Position numbers and translations under genes: made by a program | Shown here: positions 15,571-23,731 of the stretch, piece after piece | Layout of the letters: every line of letters starts with the position of its first letter | How positions within the stretch are numbered: position 1 is the first letter of the stretch | The notes under the pieces: model-generated | The model's input: only the letters and a program-made list of their open reading frames with translations | The model's database searches: none | Told to the model about the DNA's origin: nothing | DNA from: DATKYK01 sp034430255 | GTDB lineage: Bacteria > Chloroflexota > Dehalococcoidia > E44-bin15 | Assembly (NCBI GenBank): GCA_034430255.1 | Contig: DAOUEU010000151.1 | Span: forward strand, 1-41,044 | DNA length: 41,044 nt | Direction: 5' to 3'

Positions 15571-17049
15571 CTACGGAGGTTCGACATGCAAATCGAATAG
15601 ATAAACCTTGACCTCATGAAATTCATTCTCCGCTATTACTGACTCGCTTCCAAATCTACTGAGTAGATGCTCTTCCGTAATAGCTACCCCTTGATTACTC
15701 AAGACTAACCACAGCCTTTCTTTTCCCGCCATCGCATTATCCACTACAGCATCAATCTTTTTAGTATCCGTCACATCTCTGCCTATACCAAATCTTTCTA
15801 AGTCTCCTTCATAGTAATAGTCGAAAGGTTCTTGTGTATAGTCGGCACAGATAACGATAGCGTCGTCCGGTTGAACACGATATTCAATAAAATTTACTGT
15901 CTCCCGCCACTGTTCCTTCACAGGTAGGGCGTAGTACAGTTGTAATCCAATTAGGGATAACAAAGCAATAGATATGACGAGGATATATGTAACTTTCCTG
16001 TCTGTGAAATAGCCAATTCCTTTTGCAGCCAAAAGATAAAACGCAGGCAATGCGCTGATCGTATATCTGGGAACGTATAACGGGGCTATAATCATGGATA
16101 ATATAAAAGGTATAAATATAGGGAAGGCAAACCATATCAATAGCAGCAATGTATCTCCGACTGACTCAAAGCGGAAAGCCAATCTGCCCTTGATCCTTCT
16201 ATATCTAATGGGAAAAAGACCTATGAAAAATAGAACGAGGAGAGGGACGAAGAGCACAATGCCCCCAGCGTATAGAAAGAAGGTGGTACCTATGCTCATA
16301 AAGGAAGGCTCAGGTATCCAAGAGACCTGGCTCCCACCACCCCCAGCTACTTGTGAAATGCGTGGTATGGCAAGGACAATTAAAGGGATGAAAGCAAGTA
16401 CGCTTGCCACTTGCATACCTGCGAATTTTAATATTTTTTGCTTGTATTTTTTCCAGAACATAGAAAAATAGACAATCTGTGAGAGTATCACAAAAAAGCC
16501 AAAGAGCTGGGTGTAGCACAAGAGAATATTGGCCAGCAGATAACCCAGAAAATACCACTTGTTATTAGCCTTTAGTATTTGAATGAAGAAGTAAAATGAT
16601 AACAGTGTTAAAAACATGAATAGACTGTAGGGTCTCGCATCTTGAGAGTACATGATGTGAAAAGTAGAAATTGATAAGAGGAAGCCGCTTATGAGGCCGA
16701 TTTTCTTGTTGAAGAGGTGGCATCCAATTTTATATATGAGGAATATTGAAATGATGCCAAAAATTGCCGATGGGAATCTTATTGCTATCTCACCTGATCC
16801 GAAAAGTAGCATCCAAAAATGGAGGATAATGAAGAACAAAGGGGGATTATTTTCAGTGTCAATTGCCCCTCCGATTACCGAGCTCAGGCTCTGTTCCGCA
16901 GCTTTGATACTATAGGCTTCATCCAGCCATATACTCTCAGCGCCCAAGTCGAAAATTATGAGAAAACCTCCCATGAGAATAATCAATAGTAAAATCAGGA
17001 TTAATCTATGAGTTTGAACCCAATCTGCTAATTTATTGAAAGAAACCAT
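15571..17049 (-). CDS. GT39-like (ArnT/PMT-type) membrane glycosyltransferase
   Basis: A 492-residue GT-C protein with about ten to twelve helices. The catalytic acidic pair D43-E44 lies in the first extracytoplasmic loop (IWLDEAYS), followed by ENNPPLFFIILHFW and the SQDARPYSLFMFL loop, all typical of the PMT_2/ArnT group using polyprenyl-phosphate sugars. The last ~110 residues (after YYALPVKEQW) form a soluble extracytoplasmic domain. It presumably decorates a lipid, glycan or protein on the outer face. The donor could be made by the GT2-GtrA fusion at 12440-13564. The start is weakly supported, but the N-terminal helix fits. Confidence 0.85.
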   Translation of the reverse strand: MVSFNKLADWVQTHRLILILLLIILMGGFLIIFDLGAESIWLDEAYSIKAAEQSLSSVIGGAIDTENNPPLFFIILHFWMLLFGSGEIAIRFPSAIFGIISIFLIYKIGCHLFNKKIGLISGFLLSISTFHIMYSQDARPYSLFMFLTLLSFYFFIQILKANNKWYFLGYLLANILLCYTQLFGFFVILSQIVYFSMFWKKYKQKILKFAGMQVASVLAFIPLIVLAIPRISQVAGGGGSQVSWIPEPSFMSIGTTFFLYAGGIVLFVPLLVLFFIGLFPIRYRRIKGRLAFRFESVGDTLLLLIWFAFPIFIPFILSMIIAPLYVPRYTISALPAFYLLAAKGIGYFTDRKVTYILVISIALLSLIGLQLYYALPVKEQWRETVNFIEYRVQPDDAIVICADYTQEPFDYYYEGDLERFGIGRDVTDTKKIDAVVDNAMAGKERLWLVLSNQGVAITEEHLLSRFGSESVIAENEFHEVKVYLFDLHVEPP

Positions 17050-17580
17050 GGCAATAATCTATAAAAAATGGGTTAAATTCATGTAGCAGGATCGTTTATT
17101 TCGTAATCCGCTTTAGTTATTGTTTGTGTTCCACTATTGTATAGCGGGGTTATCTATACCGTTAAAACAGGTTAACTTTTAAGACTTAACGCGATAGTAG
17201 AGATCTATTGCTAACTTATGTAGATTGTCAATCCACCAGAACTTCACGAATGATTTGAATGCAATTTCATATGAGTCCAATTAAAACTCAGCTATCGATA
17301 GACTACAAGCTTACTGCGCCAATTGATAGTACACCACTATACAATCCTGCGATATTGCCCACAGCTGCTCTGAACTTCTTCAGGCAGGTCCGCTACGAGG
17401 TCTGGCTCTCCAGATCCACAATGTATCAAAGAACTACAACTAGGTCGCTAGAAAATAGCCACCAAGTGTCTCTTTAAAGAATAATATCCTGCTGAGCTTA
17501 CCATAGGCATGGGGGGACAGCAACGATATGATAACCATTACCCCCGAACTCCAGGTTTTTATGCTTTATCTGCCTCTTAT
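17050..17580. other. Intergenic, 531 bp, no gene found
   Basis: A/T-rich stretch between the start of the GT39 gene and the end of ilvE. Short frames here (for example 17259-17477) lack ribosome-binding sites and resemble no protein. It must hold the GT39 promoter and the ilvE 3' end, but I see no convincing hairpin or promoter. Confidence 0.4.
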
Positions 17581-18510
17581 TTATGCCTTGACCAGCTTAT
17601 GAACAGGGGTACACCAGTCAATGTATTTTTTATTTTTACCCAGGATCACATCGAAGTACAGGTCCTGAAGCTTTTTAGTTGTACCCCCCACGACACCACG
17701 TCCCACCTTGCGCTGGTCGATCTCAATGACCGGTGTTACATGAGCGGCGGTGCCGGTAAGAAAGCACTCCTCGGCAGTGTAAAGCTCACCTGGGTCGATA
17801 GAGCGCTCGATGGTCTCTATGCCCAGCTCATTTTTAGCCAGCGTGATCACCGTATCGCGGGTGATGCCGATAAGGATGTTATCTGAAGCCGGTGGCGTGA
17901 CCAGTTGCCCATCGATTACCAGGAAGATATTCTCTCCACTCCCCTCCGAGACGTGCCCACTGTGGGTGAGCAGGATTGCCTCATCGAAGCCTTTCTCCGC
18001 AGCCTCGGTCTTTGCCAGAGCGCTATTCACATAGAGCCCGTTTATCTTCGCCCGTATCGGTATCATGTTACTGTCAATACGCCGCCAGGAGGATATGCAA
18101 CATCTCGCCCCCTTGGTGATATCGAGGTAAGGGCCGAATGGCAAGGCGAATATCAGAAATTTGGCCTCCAGGTTGTGAAGCCTCACCCCCACCTGCTCGG
18201 AGCTCTTATAGGCCAGAGGACGAATGTAGGTGTCCTCGCGATAGCCACACCGCTGTACCAGCTCTAGTGTGAGCGCGATGAGCTTATCCATGGCGTGGGG
18301 GATATCTATCTGGAGCACGCGGCAACTCTCCAGCAGCCTCTGGTAGTGTTCAGCAAGGCGAAAGATGTACATCTGCCCCTGCTCCCCGTTCCAGTTGCCC
18401 CGAATCCCCTCGAAGCAGGCGGTGCCGTAGTTGAAGGCATGGGTTACGACCCCGACCTTGGCCTCGGAGAGGGGCATGAACTTTCCATCGAAAAAAGCAT
18501 AGGGCGGCAT
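17581..18510 (-). CDS. ilvE: Branched-chain amino acid aminotransferase
   Basis: A fold-type IV PLP enzyme of 309 residues that interconverts Val/Leu/Ile and their 2-oxo acids with 2-oxoglutarate/glutamate. It shows the FNYGTACFEGIRG entry motif, the RPLAYKSSEQVGV segment, the PLP lysine K155 in PIRAKINGLYVNS, and EGSGENIFLV (189-198), all characteristic of IlvE. Length is standard. An AAAAGGAG lies shortly before the ATG. It is transcribed from the promoter at 18541-18570, divergently from the racemase-family gene. D-amino-acid aminotransferases share the fold, but the motifs favour IlvE. Confidence 0.93.
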   Translation of the reverse strand: MPPYAFFDGKFMPLSEAKVGVVTHAFNYGTACFEGIRGNWNGEQGQMYIFRLAEHYQRLLESCRVLQIDIPHAMDKLIALTLELVQRCGYREDTYIRPLAYKSSEQVGVRLHNLEAKFLIFALPFGPYLDITKGARCCISSWRRIDSNMIPIRAKINGLYVNSALAKTEAAEKGFDEAILLTHSGHVSEGSGENIFLVIDGQLVTPPASDNILIGITRDTVITLAKNELGIETIERSIDPGELYTAEECFLTGTAAHVTPVIEIDQRKVGRGVVGGTTKKLQDLYFDVILGKNKKYIDWCTPVHKLVKA

Positions 18511-18540
18511 AAGATTCTCCTTTTATCAGAGGTTATTGGA

Positions 18541-18570
18541 ATTATAAACCAGCCCAGTCAGTAAAGACAA
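18541..18570 (-). promoter_or_regulatory. ilvE promoter
   Basis: Minus-strand TTGTCT (18570-18565), an 18-bp spacer and perfect TATAAT (18546-18541), giving a leader of about 25 nt before the ilvE ATG. The leader is too short for a T-box or attenuator. Confidence 0.6.
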
Positions 18571-18619
18571 GTCCCCAGGTATAGGGGTTATGGCCGGAGG
18601 CCGGTAAATAGGGGGAGGC

Positions 18620-18657
18620 TTGACAGAGTGCCATTGACTGAGGTATACATGGTATAC
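18620..18657 (+). promoter_or_regulatory. Promoter with repeated GTATAC operator over the -10
   Basis: TTGACA (18620-18625), 17-18 bp, then GTATAC/TATACA as -10. The -10 is part of GTATAC-ATG-GTATAC (18643-18657), two self-complementary hexamers that make both a direct and an inverted repeat. A dimeric regulator bound there would cover the -10 region. It drives the racemase-family gene at 18683. Confidence 0.6.
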
Positions 18658-18682
18658 TCATCATTATAAAAGGAGGTCTGAT

Positions 18683-19489
18683 ATGAGAATCTGCTTGGTC
18701 GGTGTCGGCCAATCGGTGCCGGGTTTCCAAGAAATCTGGTTCGGCGTGATAGAAAAGGGCTACAAGAAAGTGCTGCGACCGGACACCGAAGTTGTGCAAA
18801 CGGGACTCAAGGTTGGGCTCGGTAATCCCCTCGATTACACTAATAACTACTACACTCACCTGAACCTGGGTGGTATCGTCGAGACATTCATAGAGAAAGA
18901 GAAGGATGGGTTCGATGCCGCAGTGGTAGGCTGTTTTGATGATTGGGGAATCAAGGAGGCGAGCGCGGTAGTCGATATGCCGCTTATCGGACCCGGTCTA
19001 TCAAGCATGCTCTTTGCCTGCCAGTTGGGCCGAAAGTTCGCAGTGATCGTGGCCAACATGCCGGGAATTATCCCTCATATTGAAGAGCAAATCAAATCAT
19101 ATGGCTTGCAGGACCGACTGATACCCAACGGCGTGGTCAACGATATACATGCCTTTGAAGATACCTGGACCAAGAGCTTCGCCGACCCGAAGTTTGCCGC
19201 CGACGGCGTTGCTGAGCAGTCGAAGGAACTGGTGGCTAAGGGAGCCGATGTAATAGTAGTAGGATGCTGCGGTATAGGCCCATTCTGCAGCGCTGCCGGC
19301 CTGCATAAGATCGAAGTGGATGGCAGAAATATACCTATCGTGGACGCCCAGATGATAGCCATGAAGACCGCCGAGATGGCTGTGGATATTAAGCAAGGTA
19401 TAGGCCTGCCGTTTACCAGCATGCCGCGGCCGGCAGCGGAGGATGTGAAAAGGGTAAGGGATATATTCGGGTTACCCACCTTAACCTGA
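18683..19489 (+). CDS. Aspartate/glutamate/hydantoin racemase-family protein
   Basis: A 268-residue protein of the Asp/Glu/hydantoin racemase superfamily, which uses two facing cysteines to remove and return a proton. Candidate catalytic cysteines are C84 in AVVGCFDD and C195/C196 in VVGCCGIGP, at matching positions in the two pseudo-symmetric domains. The N-terminal VGVGQSVPG, and the C-terminal MKTAEMAVD helix fit hydantoin-racemase-like members. The substrate is unknown. An AAAGGAGG precedes the ATG. It is monocistronic, with its own promoter at 18620. Confidence 0.8.
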   Translation: MRICLVGVGQSVPGFQEIWFGVIEKGYKKVLRPDTEVVQTGLKVGLGNPLDYTNNYYTHLNLGGIVETFIEKEKDGFDAAVVGCFDDWGIKEASAVVDMPLIGPGLSSMLFACQLGRKFAVIVANMPGIIPHIEEQIKSYGLQDRLIPNGVVNDIHAFEDTWTKSFADPKFAADGVAEQSKELVAKGADVIVVGCCGIGPFCSAAGLHKIEVDGRNIPIVDAQMIAMKTAEMAVDIKQGIGLPFTSMPRPAAEDVKRVRDIFGLPTLT

Positions 19490-19752
19490 GGTAGAAGTCG
19501 GCTATCCTATCTAATTATTAATATGTGGGAATAGTCCTTACTCAATTAATATCAGGCGCCTTCTGATTCGATATATGTTACTATCCAGGCTTCGCGCTAT
19601 GCCGGGGTAGTAACAGGATTTATATTATTGCCCATCTAAGCCCCTTCACACTGCGATTGCCCTACCAACTCCCAATCTACAAAGCAAGCCTCGATTTGAT
19701 TCATCCTTACTATCTCACGTCCCCAATTCTGCAAGTAACCGCACTGAGACAC
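19490..19752. other. Intergenic between racemase and SDR genes
   Basis: The gap 19490-19825 contains the SDR promoter at 19753-19781. The remainder shows no coding or hairpin signal that I can support. Confidence 0.4.
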
Positions 19753-19781
19753 TTGACATGGCACTACGGGTGAGGTATAGG
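19753..19781 (+). promoter_or_regulatory. SDR gene promoter
   Basis: TTGACA (19753-19758), a 17-bp spacer, TATAGG (19776-19781). Leader of about 40 nt, with GGAGGGAAGG before the ATG at 19826. Confidence 0.65.
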
Positions 19782-19825
19782 TAGTCCTGTCTACTAAAAA
19801 ACTAACCGGATGGAGGGAAGGTAAA

Positions 19826-20617
19826 ATGGTCAAGGAATATAGTCTTGAGGGCAGGGTTGCCATCGTTACCGGTGCCGCCCGGGGTATCGGCAAAGGGATC
19901 GCTCTGACCCTGGCCGAAGCCGGTGCCGACATCGTTGCTGTGGACCGAAATACCGAGGAAAACGAGCAAACTGCAAGCGAGGTTCGGGCTCTGGGGCGGC
20001 GATGCCTGGCTATTACCGCCGATGTCACCAGCGAAGAGCAGGTACAGCATATGGTCAGCCAGGCTATATCGAAATTAGGGAAAATCGATATACTGGTAAA
20101 TAATGCCGGCAAAGGCGCCAGGCGGGTGGTAACACCCCTGGCTGAGCACAACATACGACCCATAACTGACGAGGACTGGTATAGTGTCTTGGACCTCAAC
20201 TTGAGAGCTATCCTCCTATGCGCAAGGGCTATTGGTCCCCATATGATCGAGCGACGGAAGGGTAAGGTCATCATAATTACTTCTGCCGCCGCAATAAGCG
20301 CATTTGACCATACCAGCCTGTATTGTGTGAGCAAGGCAGCAGCGGCCAGGTTTACCCAGACCCTGGCACTGGAGTGGGCCCCTTACAATATCAATGTCAA
20401 TGCCATCGGCCCCACCTGGACGCTAACCGAGGGGGCCAAAATGATGCTGGAAAAGAGCGAGGAGTACCGGCAAAAGGAGATGGCCCGTATACCGTTGGGG
20501 AGAGCTGCCACCCCCAGGGAGATAGGTCTCCTCGCTGTTTACCTGGCCTCCGATGCCTCCGATTTCGTCACCGGGCAGAGTATCTATATAGACGGGGGTC
20601 TGACCGCCGGGGGCTGA
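19826..20617 (+). CDS. Short-chain dehydrogenase/reductase (SDR)
   Basis: A 263-residue classical SDR using NAD(P)H. It has the cofactor motif TGAARGIG (15-22), an acidic D40 after the second strand that favours NAD(H), NNAG (92-95), the catalytic S153, Y166 and K170 (YCVSK), and the C-terminal SDASDFVTGQSIYIDGG. Sequence style is that of FabG-like/glucose-dehydrogenase-like SDRs. The substrate cannot be told. An insertion after NNAG (GKGARRVVTPLAEHNIR) lengthens the loop near the active site. It is a single gene with its own promoter. Confidence 0.9.
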   Translation: MVKEYSLEGRVAIVTGAARGIGKGIALTLAEAGADIVAVDRNTEENEQTASEVRALGRRCLAITADVTSEEQVQHMVSQAISKLGKIDILVNNAGKGARRVVTPLAEHNIRPITDEDWYSVLDLNLRAILLCARAIGPHMIERRKGKVIIITSAAAISAFDHTSLYCVSKAAAARFTQTLALEWAPYNINVNAIGPTWTLTEGAKMMLEKSEEYRQKEMARIPLGRAATPREIGLLAVYLASDASDFVTGQSIYIDGGLTAGG

Positions 20618-20643
20618 CCGCCGCGCCTGTGTAAAACGATCGA

Positions 20644-20672
20644 TTGACAGGCTATACTCACTGTGGTATAAA
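20644..20672 (+). promoter_or_regulatory. Promoter of the beta-helix surface protein
   Basis: TTGACA (20644-20649), a 17-bp spacer, TATAAA (20667-20672); an excellent sigma-A promoter. The leader is about 70 nt. Confidence 0.75.
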
Positions 20673-20747
20673 TCCACAAAGCATCACAAGCGACTAAAAT
20701 ACTCATTCTGTGATTGATAATCTCTGAGTCTCAAATAGAAAGAGCAT

Positions 20748-21938
20748 GTGCAAGTGAAAACAAAGATGGTCTGCATGGTAGTGGCAGTGGTAGTGCCGGC
20801 GAGTCCCATATCGGCACAGACAACGTGGTATGTAGATGATGACACCTGTCCGGCCACTGGGAGCGGCACAGCGGGAGACCCGTTCTGTAGGATTCAGGAT
20901 GCTATAGATGCTGCAAATCCTGCCGGTGGTGATACCATCATCATTGCAGCAGGGCAATACAATGAGCACGACATCACAATCAACGAGTCCCTGACAATAC
21001 AGGGGGCAGGAGCAGAAAGCACCTTTGTTGACGGTCAGTATAAAAGTAGAGTGTTCTACATAAACCAATCCACAGTGGATATGTCCGGCATGACGATTCG
21101 GAACGGCAACACAACAGGTGATGGCGGCGGTATTTATAATGATAGTACCCTGACGCTAATCAACTGCACCGTCAGCAGTAACACTACTCAGGACAGCAAC
21201 GGAGGCGGCATTGCTAACGAACGTGGTAACTTGATAATGTATAGTTGCACAGTCAGTGGAAACGATGCAGCATACGATGGGGGCGGTGTTTGGAACTGGT
21301 ATGGTGATGTGACAATGACCAATTGCACTGTCAGCGGTAATACTGCTGGAGATGAAGGTGGCGGTATATGGACCAGCGGAGCACAGACACTAATTGTTAA
21401 CAATTGTACCGTGAGCAACAACTTCGCTTACGCAAACGGAGGTGGTATTTATAACATGGCTGATGAAGTGTATTTAAAATGCTCCATCGTCTACGGCAAC
21501 ACGGCTGATGGTTCCGGCGACGACATCTATGGCAGCAAAGTAGCCACCGAATGCATCATAGGCGACCCCGATGGCGACCCCGACCCGCTCCTCGGCCCAC
21601 TTCAGGATAACGGTGGCCCCACCGAGACGCATGCTTTACTGGCTGGAAGTCCAGCCATAGACGCTTGCATCGATTGTACTGTGGTCGCTCCAGTGCGTGG
21701 CCCAGGGTTTGGACTGCCACTGGTAATTGACCAGCGTGGGCTACCACGGCCGGTGGACGGGGATTTGGATGGCACTGCCTATTGTGACGTCGGCGCGTAT
21801 GAGAAACAGCCTCCGGTTGGCGGTACTATTGAGCCGGTGGACCGGTTGGAGCTGCTCGCGCCGTGGCTCGCGCTGGCTGCGTTTGTGGTAGTGGCCTTGT
21901 CAGTGGTGGTAGTAATGAGGAGGAGGCACCTCGCATAG
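20748..21938 (+). CDS. Secreted right-handed beta-helix protein with C-terminal membrane anchor (choice-of-anchor Q type)
   Basis: A 396-residue predicted surface protein. The signal peptide (about 1-23, cleaved near ISA/QTT) starts from GTG at 20748; the alternative ATG at 20766 would remove the lysines of the n-region. The middle is a pectate-lyase-like beta-helix with repeating coils of the form NCTVSGNxAxxxGGGIxN. The stretch LQDNGGPTETHALLAGSPAID is the choice-of-anchor Q signature. The C-terminus has a PPVGGTIEPVDRL motif, a 20-residue hydrophobic helix and RRRH, a sorting/anchor tail that leaves the helix outside the cell. A hairpin of the repeat family follows at 21969. Confidence 0.85.
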   Translation: MQVKTKMVCMVVAVVVPASPISAQTTWYVDDDTCPATGSGTAGDPFCRIQDAIDAANPAGGDTIIIAAGQYNEHDITINESLTIQGAGAESTFVDGQYKSRVFYINQSTVDMSGMTIRNGNTTGDGGGIYNDSTLTLINCTVSSNTTQDSNGGGIANERGNLIMYSCTVSGNDAAYDGGGVWNWYGDVTMTNCTVSGNTAGDEGGGIWTSGAQTLIVNNCTVSNNFAYANGGGIYNMADEVYLKCSIVYGNTADGSGDDIYGSKVATECIIGDPDGDPDPLLGPLQDNGGPTETHALLAGSPAIDACIDCTVVAPVRGPGFGLPLVIDQRGLPRPVDGDLDGTAYCDVGAYEKQPPVGGTIEPVDRLELLAPWLALAAFVVVALSVVVVMRRRHLA

Positions 21939-21953
21939 ACTCTCCAGCAGTGG

Positions 21954-22000
21954 ACGAGAAGAGAATAACGGCTACTCTATAAAGGGTGGCCCTTCTCTTA
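21954..22000 (+). repeat. Repeat hairpin, copy 2 (diverged), terminator of the beta-helix gene
   Basis: GGCTACTCT, TATAAA, GGGTGGCCC (about 21969-21992), nested inside an outer stem AAGAGAA / TTCTCTT. The left arm is degenerate relative to the other family members. It lies just after the beta-helix stop. Confidence 0.6.
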
Positions 22001-22012
22001 TGTCCCACAACA

Positions 22013-22041
22013 TTGACAGGTAAAGCCCCCAGGAGTATCAT
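22013..22041 (+). promoter_or_regulatory. Promoter of the DUF4282 gene (twin of the one at 32620)
   Basis: TTGACA (22013-22018), a 17-bp spacer, TATCAT (22036-22041). The segment AGGAGTATCATC across the -10, and a downstream CACCACAAA, are nearly repeated at 32620-32660. Confidence 0.6.
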
Positions 22042-22164
22042 CATCACCACAAATGTCAGCGGCGTAAAGAGCCCAGCCTGGCGGATTACGGGGGGGCTAC
22101 CCGGCACTGAATAAGCTCCTCGTGTAGAAGGGAAGTAGGATAATTAAAATAACAAGGAGGAAAT

Positions 22165-22470
22165 ATGGGAGATTTTCTGACATTCCGCAGGATGATTACG
22201 CCTATTATCATTCAAATTGTGTTCTGGATAGGCATTATCGGCATCTTGGTGTTCGGGATTTTGGCAATTGTTGACGGTGTCAGTGACGAATCGGATGTAG
22301 GAGAGGTAATATTAGGTGGTATACTCATTCTGATTATCGGTCCGCTAATTTGGAGGGTGTTTTGCGAGATTCTGATTCTAACGTTCCGTATAATCGAAAC
22401 CCTTTCTGATTTAAGGAATATCATCACGGGAAAAAGAAGCGCGGGCAAATTGTCCATAGACCAGGACTAG
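22165..22470 (+). CDS. DUF4282-domain small membrane protein
   Basis: A 101-residue protein with two membrane helices (about 13-36 and 47-66). It matches the DUF4282 pattern: an N-terminal FLTFRRMITPIIIQ, a first helix, a short polar loop, then GPLIWRVFCEILILTFRIIETL. The function of the family is unknown. The C-terminal tail is charged and probably cytosolic. An excellent AAGGAGG lies seven nt before the ATG. A 44-codon gene follows 21 nt downstream. Confidence 0.8.
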   Translation: MGDFLTFRRMITPIIIQIVFWIGIIGILVFGILAIVDGVSDESDVGEVILGGILILIIGPLIWRVFCEILILTFRIIETLSDLRNIITGKRSAGKLSIDQD

Positions 22471-22491
22471 AGAAGCGATATACCCGGGGCA

Positions 22492-22626
22492 ATGGACGTT
22501 GATATAAGAAAACGTTTGACAGCCTTCCCCAGCCGGTACTTTGGCATTGCGGCGGCCCTCGGAGCGGGCGTTGTGGCGTACCTGTTCATTAGGAGTATCT
22601 TAGGACGGAAAACTACCGAAACGTAA
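22492..22626 (+). CDS. 44-residue single-pass membrane protein
   Basis: ATG at 22492 opens 44 codons ending in TAA at 22624-22626. The protein has a basic amphipathic N-terminus (MDVDIRKRLTAFPSRY), one membrane helix (about 17-36) and a basic tail (GRKTTET), the positive-inside signature of a small membrane protein. It lies 21 nt after the DUF4282 gene and 34 nt before a repeat-family hairpin, so the two genes form a defined short operon. The ribosome site is weak (CCGGGG). Function unknown. Confidence 0.55.
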   Translation: MDVDIRKRLTAFPSRYFGIAAALGAGVVAYLFIRSILGRKTTET

Positions 22627-22660
22627 GCTAGTAGCTCTAGCCTCTAGCTAAGTATAATAT

Positions 22661-22687
22661 GGGGGCTACCCGATAATGGGTGGCCCC
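22661..22687 (+). repeat. Repeat hairpin, copy 3
   Basis: GGGGGCTACCC (22661-22671), GATAAT, GGGTGGCCCC (22678-22687). The ten-base-pair stem contains one G-U pair. It ends the DUF4282 operon. No long U-run follows. Confidence 0.75.
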
Positions 22688-22852
22688 TCGGTTACTCTAT
22701 TTCAAGAACTAGTCTGATAGGGGTTTCCACTATCAACTGCTTAATCGATTTTAACCTTCCTGTATGATACTACTTTATGGCTAATTTATCGCTAAGCGAT
22801 TCTGTTAGAGTCACATTCCAGCCAGAGCTAGCATACTTCCATCTGAGGCTCA

Positions 22853-22981
22853 CAGGTGCTCTATGCCGAGGACACCGATTATACCCCGAATGCATACTCT
22901 GAGTGGCTCAGCCTAATCTAGGAGAAGGGGGTTGACGGGGAGACCGTAGACGGGGTAGTTTTTAGCTTAGGGGGTGAAGTC
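22853..22981 (+). pseudogene. Remnant of a comEC metallo-beta-lactamase domain
   Basis: Frame 22853 onward encodes QVLYAEDTDYTPNAYSEWLS, then LI, a TAG (22919-22921) and EKGVDGET. This matches QVLYPQDTGYTSNAYSEWLG and LVEEKGIES in the intact comEC product at about residues 610-638 (DNA near 25560-25645), with high nucleotide similarity. Similarity fades after about 22950, and the frame runs directly into the comEA ATG. No other part of comEC is present, so this is a broken duplicate piece. Confidence 0.8.
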
Positions 22982-23503
22982 ATGAAGCGGCTCGCAAATT
23001 ATAAAGTACTGATCGCTTTTTCACTCATCGTTCTCATCATCATCGGGGGCGTCCTTCTTTTTCAACAGCAGCCCTGGGCAGAAACGCCTCTTGAGATCAC
23101 GCTCACCACGCCCGCCTCCGCCTCAACAGTGGGGATGGAGGTCTATGTGGACGGCGCCGTGGAGAATCCCGGGTGGTACCCCCTTGAAGAGGACGATAGA
23201 ATCTCAGACGTCCTTTCGATGGCAGGCGGGGTCACCGGCGGTGCAGACCCTGTTAGAGTTAAACTCCATGTATTTGACGAATTCGAAAGCGAGGAGAGCG
23301 TATCACCGCAGCTAATAAGCGTCAACCGCGCCGAGGGCTGGCTCCTCGAGGCCCTGCCCGGGATCGGCCCTGTGCTGGCACAAAACATCATAAAGTACCG
23401 CGAGGAGAACCGACCCTTTGTGATGACCGAGGAGTTGATGCTGGTATCAGGCATCGGTGAGGCAACATACGATGGGCTGAAGGATATGGTTACGGTGGAA
23501 TAG
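22982..23503 (+). CDS. comEA: Competence protein ComEA (SLBB + helix-hairpin-helix)
   Basis: A 173-residue membrane-anchored DNA receptor for transformation. One N-terminal membrane helix (8-27) leads to an extracytoplasmic SLBB domain (about 50-100: VYVDGAVENPGWYPLEEDDR). A tandem helix-hairpin-helix domain follows (about 110-170), with LEALPGIGPVLAQNIIKYR and LMLVSGIGEATYDGL as the two DNA-binding hairpins. A GGGGGTG sequence lies before the ATG. It precedes comEC by 228 bp, the standard order. A comEC remnant runs in frame into its start. Confidence 0.93.
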   Translation: MKRLANYKVLIAFSLIVLIIIGGVLLFQQQPWAETPLEITLTTPASASTVGMEVYVDGAVENPGWYPLEEDDRISDVLSMAGGVTGGADPVRVKLHVFDEFESEESVSPQLISVNRAEGWLLEALPGIGPVLAQNIIKYREENRPFVMTEELMLVSGIGEATYDGLKDMVTVE

Positions 23504-23731
23504 CGGAAATAGTATTAATACAATCCAGTTATGGCGCTCGCTGGAAACACCACCCGATGATGAAAATAGATGGGCATAAGCTTATGAGGGATTAATTTGT
23601 AATCTTATCACGATTAGCGGGAATCTACTTTTTATTAATTCGCTAAACCGCTTACCACACAAAACGCTGCCAATTAAATCGAACCTACTGGGATACTAAG
23701 GAAACTTTCGAATTTCAAAAACCGTATTTTA

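Noticed and set aside
17259..17477. 72-codon plus-strand frame in the gap before ilvE
   Set aside because: No ribosome site, no protein-like pattern, no family resemblance.
21826..22107. Minus-strand frame with a hydrophobic stretch similar to one near 32600
   Set aside because: The similarity is explained by the two related plus-strand promoters (TTGACA-17-TATCAT), and no ribosome site is present.
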